Assembly: GCA_002495065.1 (NCBI GenBank)
Contig: DADT01000045.1
Span: forward strand, 16,585 to 38,892
Reading direction: 5' to 3'
Length of the DNA: 22,308 bases
Origin: Methanoregula sp. UBA471
Lineage (GTDB): Archaea; Halobacteriota; Methanomicrobia; Methanomicrobiales; Methanospirillaceae
Of this stretch, positions 1 through 7,753 are shown one piece after another. The translations under genes were made by a program, and so were the position numbers. The first letter of the stretch is position 1. The number at the start of each line of letters is the position of its first letter. Below the pieces are notes generated by a model. The model was not told where the DNA came from and did not search any database. It saw only the letters and a list, made by a program, of their open reading frames with translations.

Positions 1-1098
1 GAACAGATCCAGGAGCTGGAGGCGGAGCTTACCAAGACTCCGTACAACAAGGCTACTTCCAAGCATATCGGCAGGATAAAAGCGAAAATCGCACGACTTC
101 GTGACGAGGCAGTCAACCGTGCGATGAAATCGAGCGGAGGGGGAGAGGGCTACTCGGTTAAAAAATCCGGGGATGCGACTGCTGTCCTTGTCGGGTTCCC
201 TTCAACCGGAAAAAGTACCCTCCTCAACAAACTCACCGGTACAGATAGTGCCGTTGCAGCCTATGAATTCACCACGCTCACCGTCGTTCCCGGCGCTCTC
301 GAACACAAGGGTGCCAAGATTCAGCTTCTTGATATCCCGGGTCTTATCGCCGGAGCTGCGATGGGTAAGGGGAGGGGCAAAGAGGTTATCGGTGTCGTCC
401 GTGGCGCTGATATCATTATTATCCTTGTGGATGTGTTCAATGAACGGCATTTTGATGTGCTGTTGAAAGAGCTTCACGATGCAGGTATACGGATTAATGT
501 TCCGAAACCCGATATCACCATCAAAAAGGCTTCGCACGGGGGTGTCCGGCTGCATGCTGTCGGTACCCTCAATCTCGATATTGAAGAAGTTCGGTCTATT
601 CTGTCCGAGAGCAAGATGATGAATGCCGATGTGCTTGTCCGGGGAGGCGCAACACAGGACGACCTCATCGATGCCTTACAGGGGAACCGTGTTTACGTAC
701 CGGCATTTATTGTTGTTAACAAGGTCGACCTTGTGGACAAGGAAAGGTACCTGGAGATCGAGCATGATATTGCTGAGCGGTTCGGCAGTCCCCCGCTCAT
801 GATCTCGGCTGCAAGAGGTTATCATCTGGAGGAGGTCAAGGATGCCATCTATGACTGCCTTGGTTTTATCAGGGTTTACCTGAAACCTCATGGCGGCGAG
901 GCAGACTTGGAGGAACCTCTCATCGTCAGGAGCGGGAGTACGGTGGAGGATGTCTGTACGAAACTCCACCGTGACTTTGTTTACCGGTTCCGGTATGCAC
1001 GGGTATGGGGAAAGTCGGTCAAACACCCTGGCCAGAGAGTAGGCCTGCCCCACAGACTCATTGACGGGGATCTGCTGACTATTATCGTGGAGCACTGA
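1..1098 (+). CDS. DRG/Obg-family GTP-binding protein with TGS domain (5' end outside window)
   Basis: This is a developmentally regulated GTP-binding (DRG) family GTPase; family members bind ribosomes and are linked to translation. The reading frame is open from base 1, and the first 41 residues match the family's N-terminal helical region (TPYNKAT, then HIGRIKAKIARL). The true start therefore lies just upstream, and the ATG at 124 is internal. In the 365 visible residues, the P-loop GFPSTGKST sits near residues 65-73, followed by DIPG (G3) and NKVD (G4). A TGS domain occupies roughly the last 75 residues and ends in DGDLLTIIVEH. Probably only a few residues are missing. The 3' end overlaps the convergent trm1 by 17 nt (1082-1098). 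Confidence 0.93.
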   Translation, partial: EQIQELEAELTKTPYNKATSKHIGRIKAKIARLRDEAVNRAMKSSGGGEGYSVKKSGDATAVLVGFPSTGKSTLLNKLTGTDSAVAAYEFTTLTVVPGALEHKGAKIQLLDIPGLIAGAAMGKGRGKEVIGVVRGADIIIILVDVFNERHFDVLLKELHDAGIRINVPKPDITIKKASHGGVRLHAVGTLNLDIEEVRSILSESKMMNADVLVRGGATQDDLIDALQGNRVYVPAFIVVNKVDLVDKERYLEIEHDIAERFGSPPLMISAARGYHLEEVKDAIYDCLGFIRVYLKPHGGEADLEEPLIVRSGSTVEDVCTKLHRDFVYRFRYARVWGKSVKHPGQRVGLPHRLIDGDLLTIIVEH

Positions 1099-2200
1099 CG
1101 GCTTCAATTATTACCGGCAGGGGGGCCTCTGTCTTGATGCCGTACCCGGAGAAATGCGTCCGTGTCGCAGGATACCCTGAGGCGATAATGCGGGCGATCA
1201 CCGTATCGATATGCGGTGGCGAGCAGCCTGCTGTTTTTGCGATCCGGTGGTAGTCATAATGGCTTGATGTAGGTAATTCTTCGATGCAGAGATCGATCAG
1301 TTTTGCCAGGTCTTTTTTCGTACCAAGTACCATGGAACCCAGCTGTTCCCTCATCTGCACGAGGGTACCTGCATCCCGCAGACTGCCCAGCCAGAGTGGC
1401 CCGATGGGAGTAAGGGGGATGTCACAGTATGGGCAGGTTTTACCTTCAGGAAACATTGCCTGGTGTTCGGTGCGATAGAAACATTTCGGACACTGGAGGA
1501 TGTACCCGATCCTTTTCAGGGTCTCATCAGCTGCACGGGCCCCACGAAGCAGGCGGAGATGGAGCCGTACGAAATGCTCCCGGGCATAGCAGAAGATCGG
1601 TGTCACCCCGCGGTCGTATTTCACCGTTTCGCGGACAACAAACCCGAGCAGGATTCTCAGTCCAACTTCACCGTGATATTCAGTATTCATCGGTTGTGCG
1701 AAATACCTCCGTCTGCCGGCCTTCAGGTGGGCTCCACATAAAGGGGCGGTGTCCGTTGCGGTAACGAAAAGGAACCGCCGAGTCCCCTTCACCGCCGCAT
1801 CGACGATCATCGCAGGGGTCCCGAAGGGATCAAGATCCACGACGTCAAAAGATCGCTCTGAGAGCAGGGAACCTGCATCCCTTTGCACAATTTCGACCGG
1901 CAGATTTGCGTTGCATGCATTGTGCGCGATCAGTTCGATTCCCTTCGGGTCCCGGTCGTTGATGGTGACAGGAATCCGGCACTCATTTGCCACCCGCAAG
2001 CCACGGACACCGGAAGCGCCCATTGCGTCGAGATAATCTGAGGGCATGAGTACCGAGACAAGCAGGACCGTGGCATCACGGTTCAGTTCCATACGTCGGT
2101 TAAAGAAGATTGGCGCACTTCCCGGAGGAAACCGGGCCGCTGCATCCTGTACGGGGACAAAAAACGTTGTTATTCCTTCGGTTGTCCCGATTAAATCCAT
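1082..2200 (-). CDS. trm1: tRNA (guanine26-N2)-dimethyltransferase Trm1
   Basis: Trm1 uses S-adenosylmethionine to make N2,N2-dimethylguanosine at G26 of tRNA. The 372-aa protein has the usual archaeal length. It shows the N-terminal PIFFNRRMELNRD segment (about 30-42), a Rossmann methyltransferase core (MGASGVRGLR near 60), the DLDPFGTP motif (112-119) and a C-terminal zinc-ribbon-like Cys4 set (C237, C240, C256, C259). The ATG start follows a possible TATA box at 2229-2239 by about 30 nt. No strong Shine-Dalgarno sequence is visible, so a short-leader or leaderless transcript is possible. It is divergent from tRNA-Arg(CCT), which carries a G at position 26 and so could be a substrate; that last point is inference. 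Confidence 0.94.
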   Translation of the reverse strand: MDLIGTTEGITTFFVPVQDAAARFPPGSAPIFFNRRMELNRDATVLLVSVLMPSDYLDAMGASGVRGLRVANECRIPVTINDRDPKGIELIAHNACNANLPVEIVQRDAGSLLSERSFDVVDLDPFGTPAMIVDAAVKGTRRFLFVTATDTAPLCGAHLKAGRRRYFAQPMNTEYHGEVGLRILLGFVVRETVKYDRGVTPIFCYAREHFVRLHLRLLRGARAADETLKRIGYILQCPKCFYRTEHQAMFPEGKTCPYCDIPLTPIGPLWLGSLRDAGTLVQMREQLGSMVLGTKKDLAKLIDLCIEELPTSSHYDYHRIAKTAGCSPPHIDTVIARIIASGYPATRTHFSGYGIKTEAPLPVIIEAVSAPR

Positions 2201-2228
2201 TGCGAGAGTATTGTTGCAGCGCGCAAAA

Positions 2229-2239
2229 CTTATACATAT
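2229..2239. promoter_or_regulatory. Symmetrical TATA box, possibly shared by trm1 and tRNA-Arg
   Basis: The sequence CTTATACATAT reads as a TATA-like box on both strands (ATGTATAAG on the minus strand). It is centred about 28 nt before the mature tRNA 5' end and about 34 nt before the trm1 ATG, both fitting archaeal TATA-to-start spacing. No other good TATA box is seen in the 61-bp gap. One box serving both directions is an inference. Confidence 0.5.
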
Positions 2240-2261
2240 TCCTCCACAATTGATATGGGCA

Positions 2262-2336
2262 GGGCGAGTGGCTTAGCCCGGACATAGCGTCAGCCTCCTA
2301 AGCTGAATGCCGGGGGTTCAAATCCCCCCTCGCCCG
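2262..2336 (+). tRNA. tRNA-Arg (anticodon CCT)
   Basis: A complete cloverleaf can be drawn. The acceptor stem is GGGCGAG with CTCGCCC and discriminator G. The D arm begins GCTTAGCCCGG. The anticodon stem TCAGC/GCTGA (2290-2294, 2302-2306) encloses loop CTCCTAA, anticodon CCT. A 5-nt variable loop is followed by T-stem GGGGG/CCCCC around TTCAAAT. The 3' CCA is not encoded (the next bases are TCAC), as is common in archaea. No intron is seen. Position 26 is G, the Trm1 target. It reads AGG arginine codons. Confidence 0.96.
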
Positions 2337-2353
2337 TCACAAATAATCCAGTG

Positions 2354-2365
2354 TTTTTACTTTTT
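2354..2365 (+). terminator. T-run terminator after tRNA-Arg
   Basis: Two T5 runs (2354-2358 and 2361-2365) lie 18-29 nt past the tRNA end. Archaeal RNA polymerase terminates at such oligo-T tracts. No hairpin is needed or seen. Confidence 0.5.
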
Positions 2366-2370
2366 AGAGC

Positions 2371-2378
2371 ATTTTAAT
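2371..2378 (+). promoter_or_regulatory. Putative TATA box for the UbiA-family gene
   Basis: ATTTTAAT lies about 30 nt before the ATG at 2405. No Shine-Dalgarno sequence is visible just before the ATG. This spacing predicts transcription starting at or within a few bases of the start codon, so the mRNA would be near-leaderless. This is inference from spacing alone. Confidence 0.4.
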
Positions 2379-2404
2379 ACGTCTTCTGTCAGATCTGATA
2401 ATCG

Positions 2405-3244
2405 ATGAGGCTCTCAGGTTTTCTGATCATCACCCGCCCGGTAAATGCATGTGTCGCCGGTCTTGCAGCTATCGTTGCCTACCTCATCGACACCGGCACG
2501 GTAATTCCTGAGACTCTCCTTCTCTTTGCGGTTGTCGCTCTGATTACTGCTGCCGGCAATGTTATCAATGACTTCTACGATGCGAAAATTGATGAGGTCA
2601 ATCGTCCCCGCCGTCCCATTCCCAGCGGGATGATCAGCAGGGAAGCAGCACGGGGATTTGCCGGTATGCTCTTTGTCGCAGGCATCCTTGCGAGTTTATT
2701 TACCGGGTCTCTCTGTACCGCGCTTGCTATCGGAAACTCGCTTCTTCTTATCGCCTATGCCGCAAAACTCAAGAGCACGCCGCTTGTTGGTAATGTTGCT
2801 GTAGCGTACCTGTCGGCGAGCATCTTTTTATTCGGGGGTGCGTTCAACGGTTGGACAGGACTTGTCCATATGATTCCGATCGCTGTTATCACCTTCTTTG
2901 CAATGGTATCAAGGGAACTTCTGAAAGATGCCGAAGATACTGAGGGCGATCAAGTAGGGGGAGCAGATACGGTCCCCCTGCGGATCGGCATTAAAAAAAC
3001 AGCGGAATTCGCTCTGATTGTCTCAATTTTTGCTGTAATGACAAGTTTCATTCCCTATTTCTGGTGGGGGATGTGGTATCTGGCAGGAATCATTGTGGTC
3101 GATGCCGTCATTATCTTTGCCGCATTCCGCGGGCTTCACTGCGAAACATCTTCATGTCTGAAAGCATCGAAAGCATCAACGCTCTTAAAAGCCGGTATGT
3201 TCGCATCACTCCTCGTATTCACCCTTTCTGCGGTCTTTGCATGA
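2405..3244 (+). CDS. Digeranylgeranylglyceryl phosphate synthase-like UbiA prenyltransferase
   Basis: This is a UbiA-superfamily integral membrane prenyltransferase. In archaea the closest role is adding the second geranylgeranyl chain to geranylgeranylglyceryl phosphate, the second ether bond of archaeal membrane lipids. The 279-aa protein has the usual length and about eight hydrophobic segments. The first Asp-rich motif is NDFYDAKIDEVNRPRRPIP (55-73). The second lies around 174-182 (KDAEDTEGD). Both bind Mg-pyrophosphate in this superfamily. The ATG at 2405 immediately precedes RLSGFLIITRP, the usual family N-terminus. UbiA enzymes for other prenyl acceptors look similar, so substrate assignment is less certain than the family. 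Confidence 0.88.
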   Translation: MRLSGFLIITRPVNACVAGLAAIVAYLIDTGTVIPETLLLFAVVALITAAGNVINDFYDAKIDEVNRPRRPIPSGMISREAARGFAGMLFVAGILASLFTGSLCTALAIGNSLLLIAYAAKLKSTPLVGNVAVAYLSASIFLFGGAFNGWTGLVHMIPIAVITFFAMVSRELLKDAEDTEGDQVGGADTVPLRIGIKKTAEFALIVSIFAVMTSFIPYFWWGMWYLAGIIVVDAVIIFAAFRGLHCETSSCLKASKASTLLKAGMFASLLVFTLSAVFA

Positions 3245-3322
3245 GCGGTATTTTCATGCAAAAATAATCCTCCAAGCAACAAGTATATCCCCTGATCATG
3301 CCTCAATTACCCTGAGGGAGTA

Positions 3323-3733
3323 ATGCCGACAGTCACACGGAATGGCGATACATTCTATGCACAAAAAGGGGCGTATTTCGAAGGAAATGTGAAGATTGAC
3401 GGGAATTTCATTGTTCCTGCACGCACTCATTTCTGGGGGCGTCTTACCGTTACGGGCACCCTTGAACTTGGTCCGGGGTCCACCGTCGCGCTCGATGTGA
3501 ACTGCTGGAATGCTGTCATCGGAAGCCATGCAAGAATCAAAGGACCGCTGGTGGCACACGGGGACGTCACGATCCTTGATAACGCCATAGTTCACTCTGT
3601 GACCGCCGGGGGAAAAGTCATCCTGCGAACTGGCGTACATGTTGGAGACGTAACGAGTAAGGACACGATAATTATCCATGGCAGGATAAAGAGCGGGAAA
3701 TTAGTGGGTAAAAATATGAAGGTCCTCGGGTAG
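3323..3733 (+). CDS. Bactofilin-like (polymer-forming cytoskeletal) protein
   Basis: This 136-aa protein has no membrane segment and a regular alternation of short beta strands and glycines (for example VKIDGNFIV, LTVTGTLELG, KGPLVAHGDVTI, SGKLVGKNM). That pattern is typical of the right-handed beta-helix of bactofilins (DUF583). Bacterial bactofilins self-assemble into filaments that scaffold envelope proteins; the role in archaea is not established. The start is supported by GAGGGAG at 3314-3320, two to three bases before ATG. A short inverted repeat CCTCA/TGAGG (3301-3305, 3313-3317) overlaps this site. Its 3' end overlaps the convergent DUF116 gene by 33 nt. Function is inferred from fold pattern only. 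Confidence 0.65.
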   Translation: MPTVTRNGDTFYAQKGAYFEGNVKIDGNFIVPARTHFWGRLTVTGTLELGPGSTVALDVNCWNAVIGSHARIKGPLVAHGDVTILDNAIVHSVTAGGKVILRTGVHVGDVTSKDTIIIHGRIKSGKLVGKNMKVLG

Positions 3734-4402
3734 TAATCGTGGATCAACACCGAGGACTGCCACTTCGTAGATATCCGCCCAGTTAACAAGAGTTTCGACG
3801 CATCCTTCTTTCATCGTGACGACTCCCATTGCGACAAGACCCATCTTATCTGCCATATCGATACCCTCTTTTACTTCCGACAGGCAGCCGACACCGATAA
3901 TTGCCTTCGGACGGTACTTTTTGACCATCCTCTTGATAAAGGAAGAGCCCGGCACAATAAAGATACGGTAACCCATCTTTTCAAGTATCGTCCTTGCCCC
4001 CCCCACCGTACACTGCCCGCAGTTACGGCATTTCAGCCCTTCCGGCGTGAGATGTGCAGGGCATTTTGATGAGCGAAGGCACTGGGGCATGAAGACCGCC
4101 CTTTCAGAAACCGGAATGCGTTCGAATTCTGCGGTATTCATCGTGTTATGGAGCTTGATAAAAAATGAGAGCATTTCCCGTTCTTCAAGCCCAAGGAGCC
4201 GGAAGAATGCTTTCATTAACCCTTCGAAGAACACGAGCCCGGACCTGATCAGTGTGGGAAAATACAGCCTGCCTTTCCTGATGGAGTACAGGGAAATGAT
4301 AACAAGAATAAAGGCCGTGAGCAGTGCTCCGAAAACAACAATGACTGCAGCTTCCCCGATAAGGATCATCAGGTCATTCCAGGTAATAAAATCGAGATTC
4401 AT
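3701..4402 (-). CDS. DUF116 family membrane protein with cysteine cluster
   Basis: The 233-aa protein has one long N-terminal transmembrane segment (about 11-38). The cytosolic domain contains a Cys cluster: C108, C114, C125, C128 and C131 (KCRNCGQC), plus C163 in GVGCLSEV. This matches the DUF116 family, whose biochemical role is unknown. The cysteines suggest a metal or Fe-S site. No Shine-Dalgarno sequence precedes the ATG. A TAAAATA TATA-like sequence overlapping the mtnA stop about 30 nt upstream could give a leaderless transcript. The gene follows mtnA on the same strand after a 30-nt gap, so co-transcription with that operon is also possible. Confidence 0.82.
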   Translation of the reverse strand: MNLDFITWNDLMILIGEAAVIVVFGALLTAFILVIISLYSIRKGRLYFPTLIRSGLVFFEGLMKAFFRLLGLEEREMLSFFIKLHNTMNTAEFERIPVSERAVFMPQCLRSSKCPAHLTPEGLKCRNCGQCTVGGARTILEKMGYRIFIVPGSSFIKRMVKKYRPKAIIGVGCLSEVKEGIDMADKMGLVAMGVVTMKEGCVETLVNWADIYEVAVLGVDPRLLPEDLHIFTH

Positions 4403-4432
4403 TTTTAGTGAGGTGTACTGGTGCGGTCTATT

Positions 4433-5470
4433 TTAGCTCTTCAATGATATGAGTGAGTCGATATCGATGGGCGGGTATAATATCCCTTGTTCGGTGATAA
4501 TCGCGGTAACGAGGTCCATCGGGGTTGCATCGAATGCATAATTTTTTACACCTGCAGTCTCGGGCACCACACACCGGTTGCCGATTCGCGTCATTTCATC
4601 CCTGCTGCGTTCTTCGATGATCACATCCTTCTCCCTTCTGCCGGCATCAAATGTTGAGCGTGGAGCGGCGACATAGAAGGGGATCCTGTGCCAGCGGGCA
4701 CACACGGCATGCATATACGTGCCGACCTTGTTAAACACCACATCACAGGTGATCCGGTCCGCTCCTACAAGAACTGCATCGATGGTTTTCTTGCGCATCA
4801 GGTGTGCCGCAGCAGAATCCGCAATCACCGTTACCTGAATTCCGTCCCTGACCAGTTCCCACGCGGTGAGACGGGAGCCCTGGAGCAACGGGCGGGTCTC
4901 GCACGCGTACACGGTTACCTCTTTACCTGCATCAATTGCAGAACGGATAACTCCCAGCGCCGTACCCCACGAAGAACAGGCAAGGGATCCGGCATTGCAG
5001 TGCGTTAATACGGTGCATTTGTCTGGGAGCAGGTCAGCTCCATAGGACCCGATTGCATGACAGCATGCAGTATCTTCGCGTGCAATCGTTTCTGCTTCGT
5101 CAAGGGCAATTGAACGTGCGGATGCACAACTTTTGGCACGTGCAATTTTTTCAAGTACCCGGTCGATCCCCCATCCAAGGTTAACCGCAGTCGGCCTGGT
5201 TATACGGAGGGTCTCTGCGTCTCTCTGCACATCTGATAAAAACGTTTTCAGATTTTTTTTCGTGCAGACCCCTGCTGCCAGTGCAACTCCATATGCTCCC
5301 GCGACACCAAGTGCGGGTGCACCTCGTATCTCAAGCCGCCTGATCGCTTTTGCCAGTCGTGCGATGCTCCTGCATTCAATGATTATATAGTTCTCAGGCA
5401 GAAGGGTCTGGTCTATATAGCAAAGGCTGTCGGTTGCGGTATCCCACCAGAGGGTAGCAGTCTCGTTCAC
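4433..5470 (-). CDS. mtnA: S-methyl-5-thioribose-1-phosphate isomerase-like protein (MtnA/eIF2B-alpha family)
   Basis: MtnA isomerises 5-methylthioribose-1-phosphate to methylthioribulose-1-phosphate in methionine salvage. In archaea, related proteins can instead be ribose-1,5-bisphosphate isomerase of the AMP pathway. The 345-aa protein has IRGAPALGVAGAYG (48-61), THCNAG with catalytic-type Cys158, the ETRPLLQGSRLTAWEL segment (201-216) and GADRI with Asp238. C158 and D238 correspond to the known MtnA active-site Cys and Asp. The start is GTG, overlapping the upstream HdrA-like stop by 4 nt (GTGA), which implies translational coupling. The conserved motifs favour MtnA over ribose-bisphosphate isomerase, but substrate is not proven. 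Confidence 0.88.
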   Translation of the reverse strand: MNETATLWWDTATDSLCYIDQTLLPENYIIIECRSIARLAKAIRRLEIRGAPALGVAGAYGVALAAGVCTKKNLKTFLSDVQRDAETLRITRPTAVNLGWGIDRVLEKIARAKSCASARSIALDEAETIAREDTACCHAIGSYGADLLPDKCTVLTHCNAGSLACSSWGTALGVIRSAIDAGKEVTVYACETRPLLQGSRLTAWELVRDGIQVTVIADSAAAHLMRKKTIDAVLVGADRITCDVVFNKVGTYMHAVCARWHRIPFYVAAPRSTFDAGRREKDVIIEERSRDEMTRIGNRCVVPETAGVKNYAFDATPMDLVTAIITEQGILYPPIDIDSLISLKS

Positions 5471-6747
5471 TCGGATCGTGTCCTGATGGCATCGATATAA
5501 GCCCTCATTGCTGCAGATCCGCCGGATGCGACACTGTCAGGAATATCCCGTGGTGCAGTTGCGGTGCCAGCGACGTAGATCCCGGGACACAGTGTGGCGA
5601 CCGTGTCTACTGCATCATGAACCGTTTTTATGAACCCGGTGTCTTCAAGAGGGATACCGAACCGTTCCGCAATCTCACCGGATCTTTCGGATGGTCCGAT
5701 ACCTACTGACAGGACGACAAGATCCGGATGGAGCACCTGGACCTCAGCAGTCTCGGAATTCTCAACCTGCAGGCTCATGCCATTCTTATCAGCAAGTACA
5801 TCTGAAGGCATGCCCCGGAGGAACCTGACCCCCAGGTTTTTTGCACGCTCAAAATATTCTTCATACCCCTTCCCGTATGAACGTATATCCATATAGCAGA
5901 TGGTCACGTCCGTTCCGGGATTTTTTTCCCTGATCAGAATCGCATTTTTTATCGCCTGCATACAACAGACGCAGGAACACCAGGGGCGGTTGATGGTAGC
6001 ATCCCGGGAACCCACGCACTGGATGAAAACAATACTCTTTGGCTCCCTGCCGTCGCTCAGTCGCCTGATTTTCCCCCCGGTAGGTCCGCTGGCATTCATC
6101 ATCCTTTCAAGTTCGAGGCTGGTGATTACATCGGGAAGTACAAGATGGCCAAACTGCTTCTTGTTGTAGGCGTCAAATATCGAGTAACCGGTCGTGATCA
6201 CAATACTGGATGCATGCAGGGTAAATTTCTGTTCTTTATCTTCCCGCCGTATCGCATCCGGCCCGCAGACGTCATAACAAAGGCCGCATTCAATACAGTG
6301 TTCAGGATCCTTGACAACGATATCGGGAACTGCCTGGGGGTGCGGTTTATAGATTGCTTTTCTCACCCCGATACCGGCATCAAAACGGTTGTAGACCTCT
6401 ACAGGACAGATCAGAACGCAATCGCCGCATCCGGTACAGGTCTCCTCATCAATAAATCTCGGCAATTTTTTTATCGTGACGGTGAAATGCCCAACCTCAC
6501 CTTCGATTTTCTCAACTTCGGAGCAGGTATGAATGGTAATCAGCGGGTGGCGCTCAACATCAACCATTTTTGGAGAGAGAATACACATCGAGCAGTCATT
6601 CGTCGGGAATGTTTTATCCAGTTGTGCCATGTGCCCGCCGATAGTCGGTTCCCGTTCTATCAGGTGCACCCCGATCCCATGATCGGCAATATCCAGAGCA
6701 GCCTGGATCCCGGCAATTCCGGCGCCTATGACTACAACATTACTCAT
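5467..6747 (-). CDS. Short HdrA-like iron-sulfur flavoprotein
   Basis: This is related to subunit A of heterodisulfide reductase, the FAD subunit that bifurcates electrons in methanogens. From the ATG at 6747 it is 426 aa. It has an FAD Rossmann motif GAGIAG (8-13), the HdrA signature FPTNDCSMCILSPKMVDV (about 47-64) and two [4Fe-4S] ferredoxin motifs (C104/C107/C110/C114 and C151/C154/C157/C161). A further Cys set, C244 with C257, C261 and C262, has the spacing of the unusual cluster ligands beside FAD in HdrA. It lacks the N-terminal domain of about 140 residues and the C-terminal ferredoxin part of canonical HdrA. The ATG lies inside the upstream gene's end (8-nt overlap, ATGAGTAA), with GGGAG 10 nt before it. 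In-frame ATG at 6756 and TTG at 6774 are less likely starts. Confidence 0.87.
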   Translation of the reverse strand: MSNVVVIGAGIAGIQAALDIADHGIGVHLIEREPTIGGHMAQLDKTFPTNDCSMCILSPKMVDVERHPLITIHTCSEVEKIEGEVGHFTVTIKKLPRFIDEETCTGCGDCVLICPVEVYNRFDAGIGVRKAIYKPHPQAVPDIVVKDPEHCIECGLCYDVCGPDAIRREDKEQKFTLHASSIVITTGYSIFDAYNKKQFGHLVLPDVITSLELERMMNASGPTGGKIRRLSDGREPKSIVFIQCVGSRDATINRPWCSCVCCMQAIKNAILIREKNPGTDVTICYMDIRSYGKGYEEYFERAKNLGVRFLRGMPSDVLADKNGMSLQVENSETAEVQVLHPDLVVLSVGIGPSERSGEIAERFGIPLEDTGFIKTVHDAVDTVATLCPGIYVAGTATAPRDIPDSVASGGSAAMRAYIDAIRTRSE

Positions 6748-7237
6748 GGCGGGCATACTCCCTGGCGAGCTCAACGTAGGAGACTGCGTTGTTCAGGATA
6801 TGCTGGTGCTGGTCTGCACCTGTCTGCCTGACAATCTTACCCGGCACGCCGACAACGACCGAGTCGGGGGGGATCTCCTTGCTTTCTGTTATCACCGCAC
6901 CCGCACCGATGATCGAACCGGAACCCACCTTCGCACCGTTGAGCACTATTGCTCCCATACCGACCAGTACCCGGTCCTGAATCGAACAACCATGCAGGAT
7001 TGCTCCATGTCCTACCGATACATCATTCCCCACTATGACAGGAAATCCTTTGCTTGTATGTACCACGCAATTATCCTGTATGTTGGACCTGTCCCCGATT
7101 ACGATCCGGTCCTTGTCAGCCCGGATCACCGCCCCAAACCAGATACCCACCTCTTTTCCGAACGTAATATCGCCGATAACTGTCGCGTTGCCGGCCACAA
7201 AAAGTGGCGTGCCGGAGACATGGTGATACATATGCAT
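6740..7237 (-). CDS. Gamma-carbonic anhydrase-family hexapeptide-repeat protein
   Basis: The 165-aa protein has left-handed beta-helix hexapeptide repeats through most of its length (for example VIGDITFGKEVGIWFGAVIR) and a C-terminal helix. Three histidines, H60 (VVH), H77 and H82 (GHGAILHG), occupy the positions that bind the catalytic metal in gamma carbonic anhydrases. It is closer in length to the YrdA/PaaY group than to secreted Cam, and no signal peptide is seen. Enzyme activity is therefore uncertain. It is the first gene of a coupled minus-strand operon with the HdrA-like and MtnA genes. An alternative in-frame ATG lies at 7231. It starts only 30 bp from the divergent coaD. Confidence 0.87.
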   Translation of the reverse strand: MHMYHHVSGTPLFVAGNATVIGDITFGKEVGIWFGAVIRADKDRIVIGDRSNIQDNCVVHTSKGFPVIVGNDVSVGHGAILHGCSIQDRVLVGMGAIVLNGAKVGSGSIIGAGAVITESKEIPPDSVVVGVPGKIVRQTGADQHQHILNNAVSYVELAREYARHE

Positions 7238-7267
7238 AATAACATAGGAAATTAAGAATCAAAGAGC

Positions 7268-7726
7268 ATGAAGGTTATGGTAGGGGGCACCTTTGATCCC
7301 CTTCACGACGGGCATAAACGTCTCCTCACCAGATCATTTGAACTCGCCGGACCAGACGGCTATGTGGTGATCGGCCTTACCAGTGATTCGTTTGCAAGCC
7401 GTAAAAACCACCCAATCCGCCCGTTCGCATTACGGAAACTGGACCTCGAGCGTTATATCCTCTCACATAATTATTCGACGGGATGGGCTGTTGAATCCCT
7501 GGATGATCGGTATGGTTCTGCCATTGATGCAGACTTCGATGCTCTGATCGTGTCTGAGGAGACGCTCCCTGTTGCTGTCGAGATCAACAAACTGCGGCGC
7601 GAACGAAGGAAAAGGAAAGTGGATATCCACCAGATCAGCTGTGTCCTTGCCGAAGACGGGCACTGGATCTCAAGCACCAGAATTTACCTCGGTGAAATTG
7701 ATATTCATGGACACCTGCTGAAGTGA
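7268..7726 (+). CDS. coaD: Archaeal phosphopantetheine adenylyltransferase
   Basis: The enzyme transfers AMP from ATP to 4'-phosphopantetheine, giving dephospho-CoA in coenzyme A synthesis. The 152-aa protein belongs to the archaeal nucleotidyltransferase type. The HxGH-type ATP site is GGTFDPLHDGH (6-16), and the second nucleotide-binding motif ISSTRI lies near the C-terminus. No clear Shine-Dalgarno sequence precedes the ATG. AT-rich sequence around 7229-7240, inside the divergent gene's 5' end, could be the TATA box and would make the mRNA short-leadered. No partner gene shares its strand nearby. Confidence 0.92.
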   Translation: MKVMVGGTFDPLHDGHKRLLTRSFELAGPDGYVVIGLTSDSFASRKNHPIRPFALRKLDLERYILSHNYSTGWAVESLDDRYGSAIDADFDALIVSEETLPVAVEINKLRRERRKRKVDIHQISCVLAEDGHWISSTRIYLGEIDIHGHLLK

Positions 7727-7753
7727 TCATCCTGTAATAGCAAAAATTCATAA

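Noticed and set aside
1429..1764. Plus-strand open frames inside trm1
   Set aside because: They are antisense to conserved Trm1 motifs and have no ribosome site or recognisable domain.
2262..2400. Integration of a mobile element at the tRNA-Arg 3' end
   Set aside because: No integrase and no duplicated tRNA 3' fragment is visible; the next gene is a core lipid-synthesis gene with its own promoter.
6145..6831. 228-codon open frame on the plus strand
   Set aside because: It lies opposite the HdrA-like and carbonic anhydrase-like genes, whose motifs are unmistakable. It is an antisense shadow caused by codon bias.
6740..7237. Hexapeptide protein as the missing WbpD acetyltransferase
   Set aside because: It has the three metal-binding His of the gamma-carbonic anhydrase family and sits in an unrelated operon 7 kb away.
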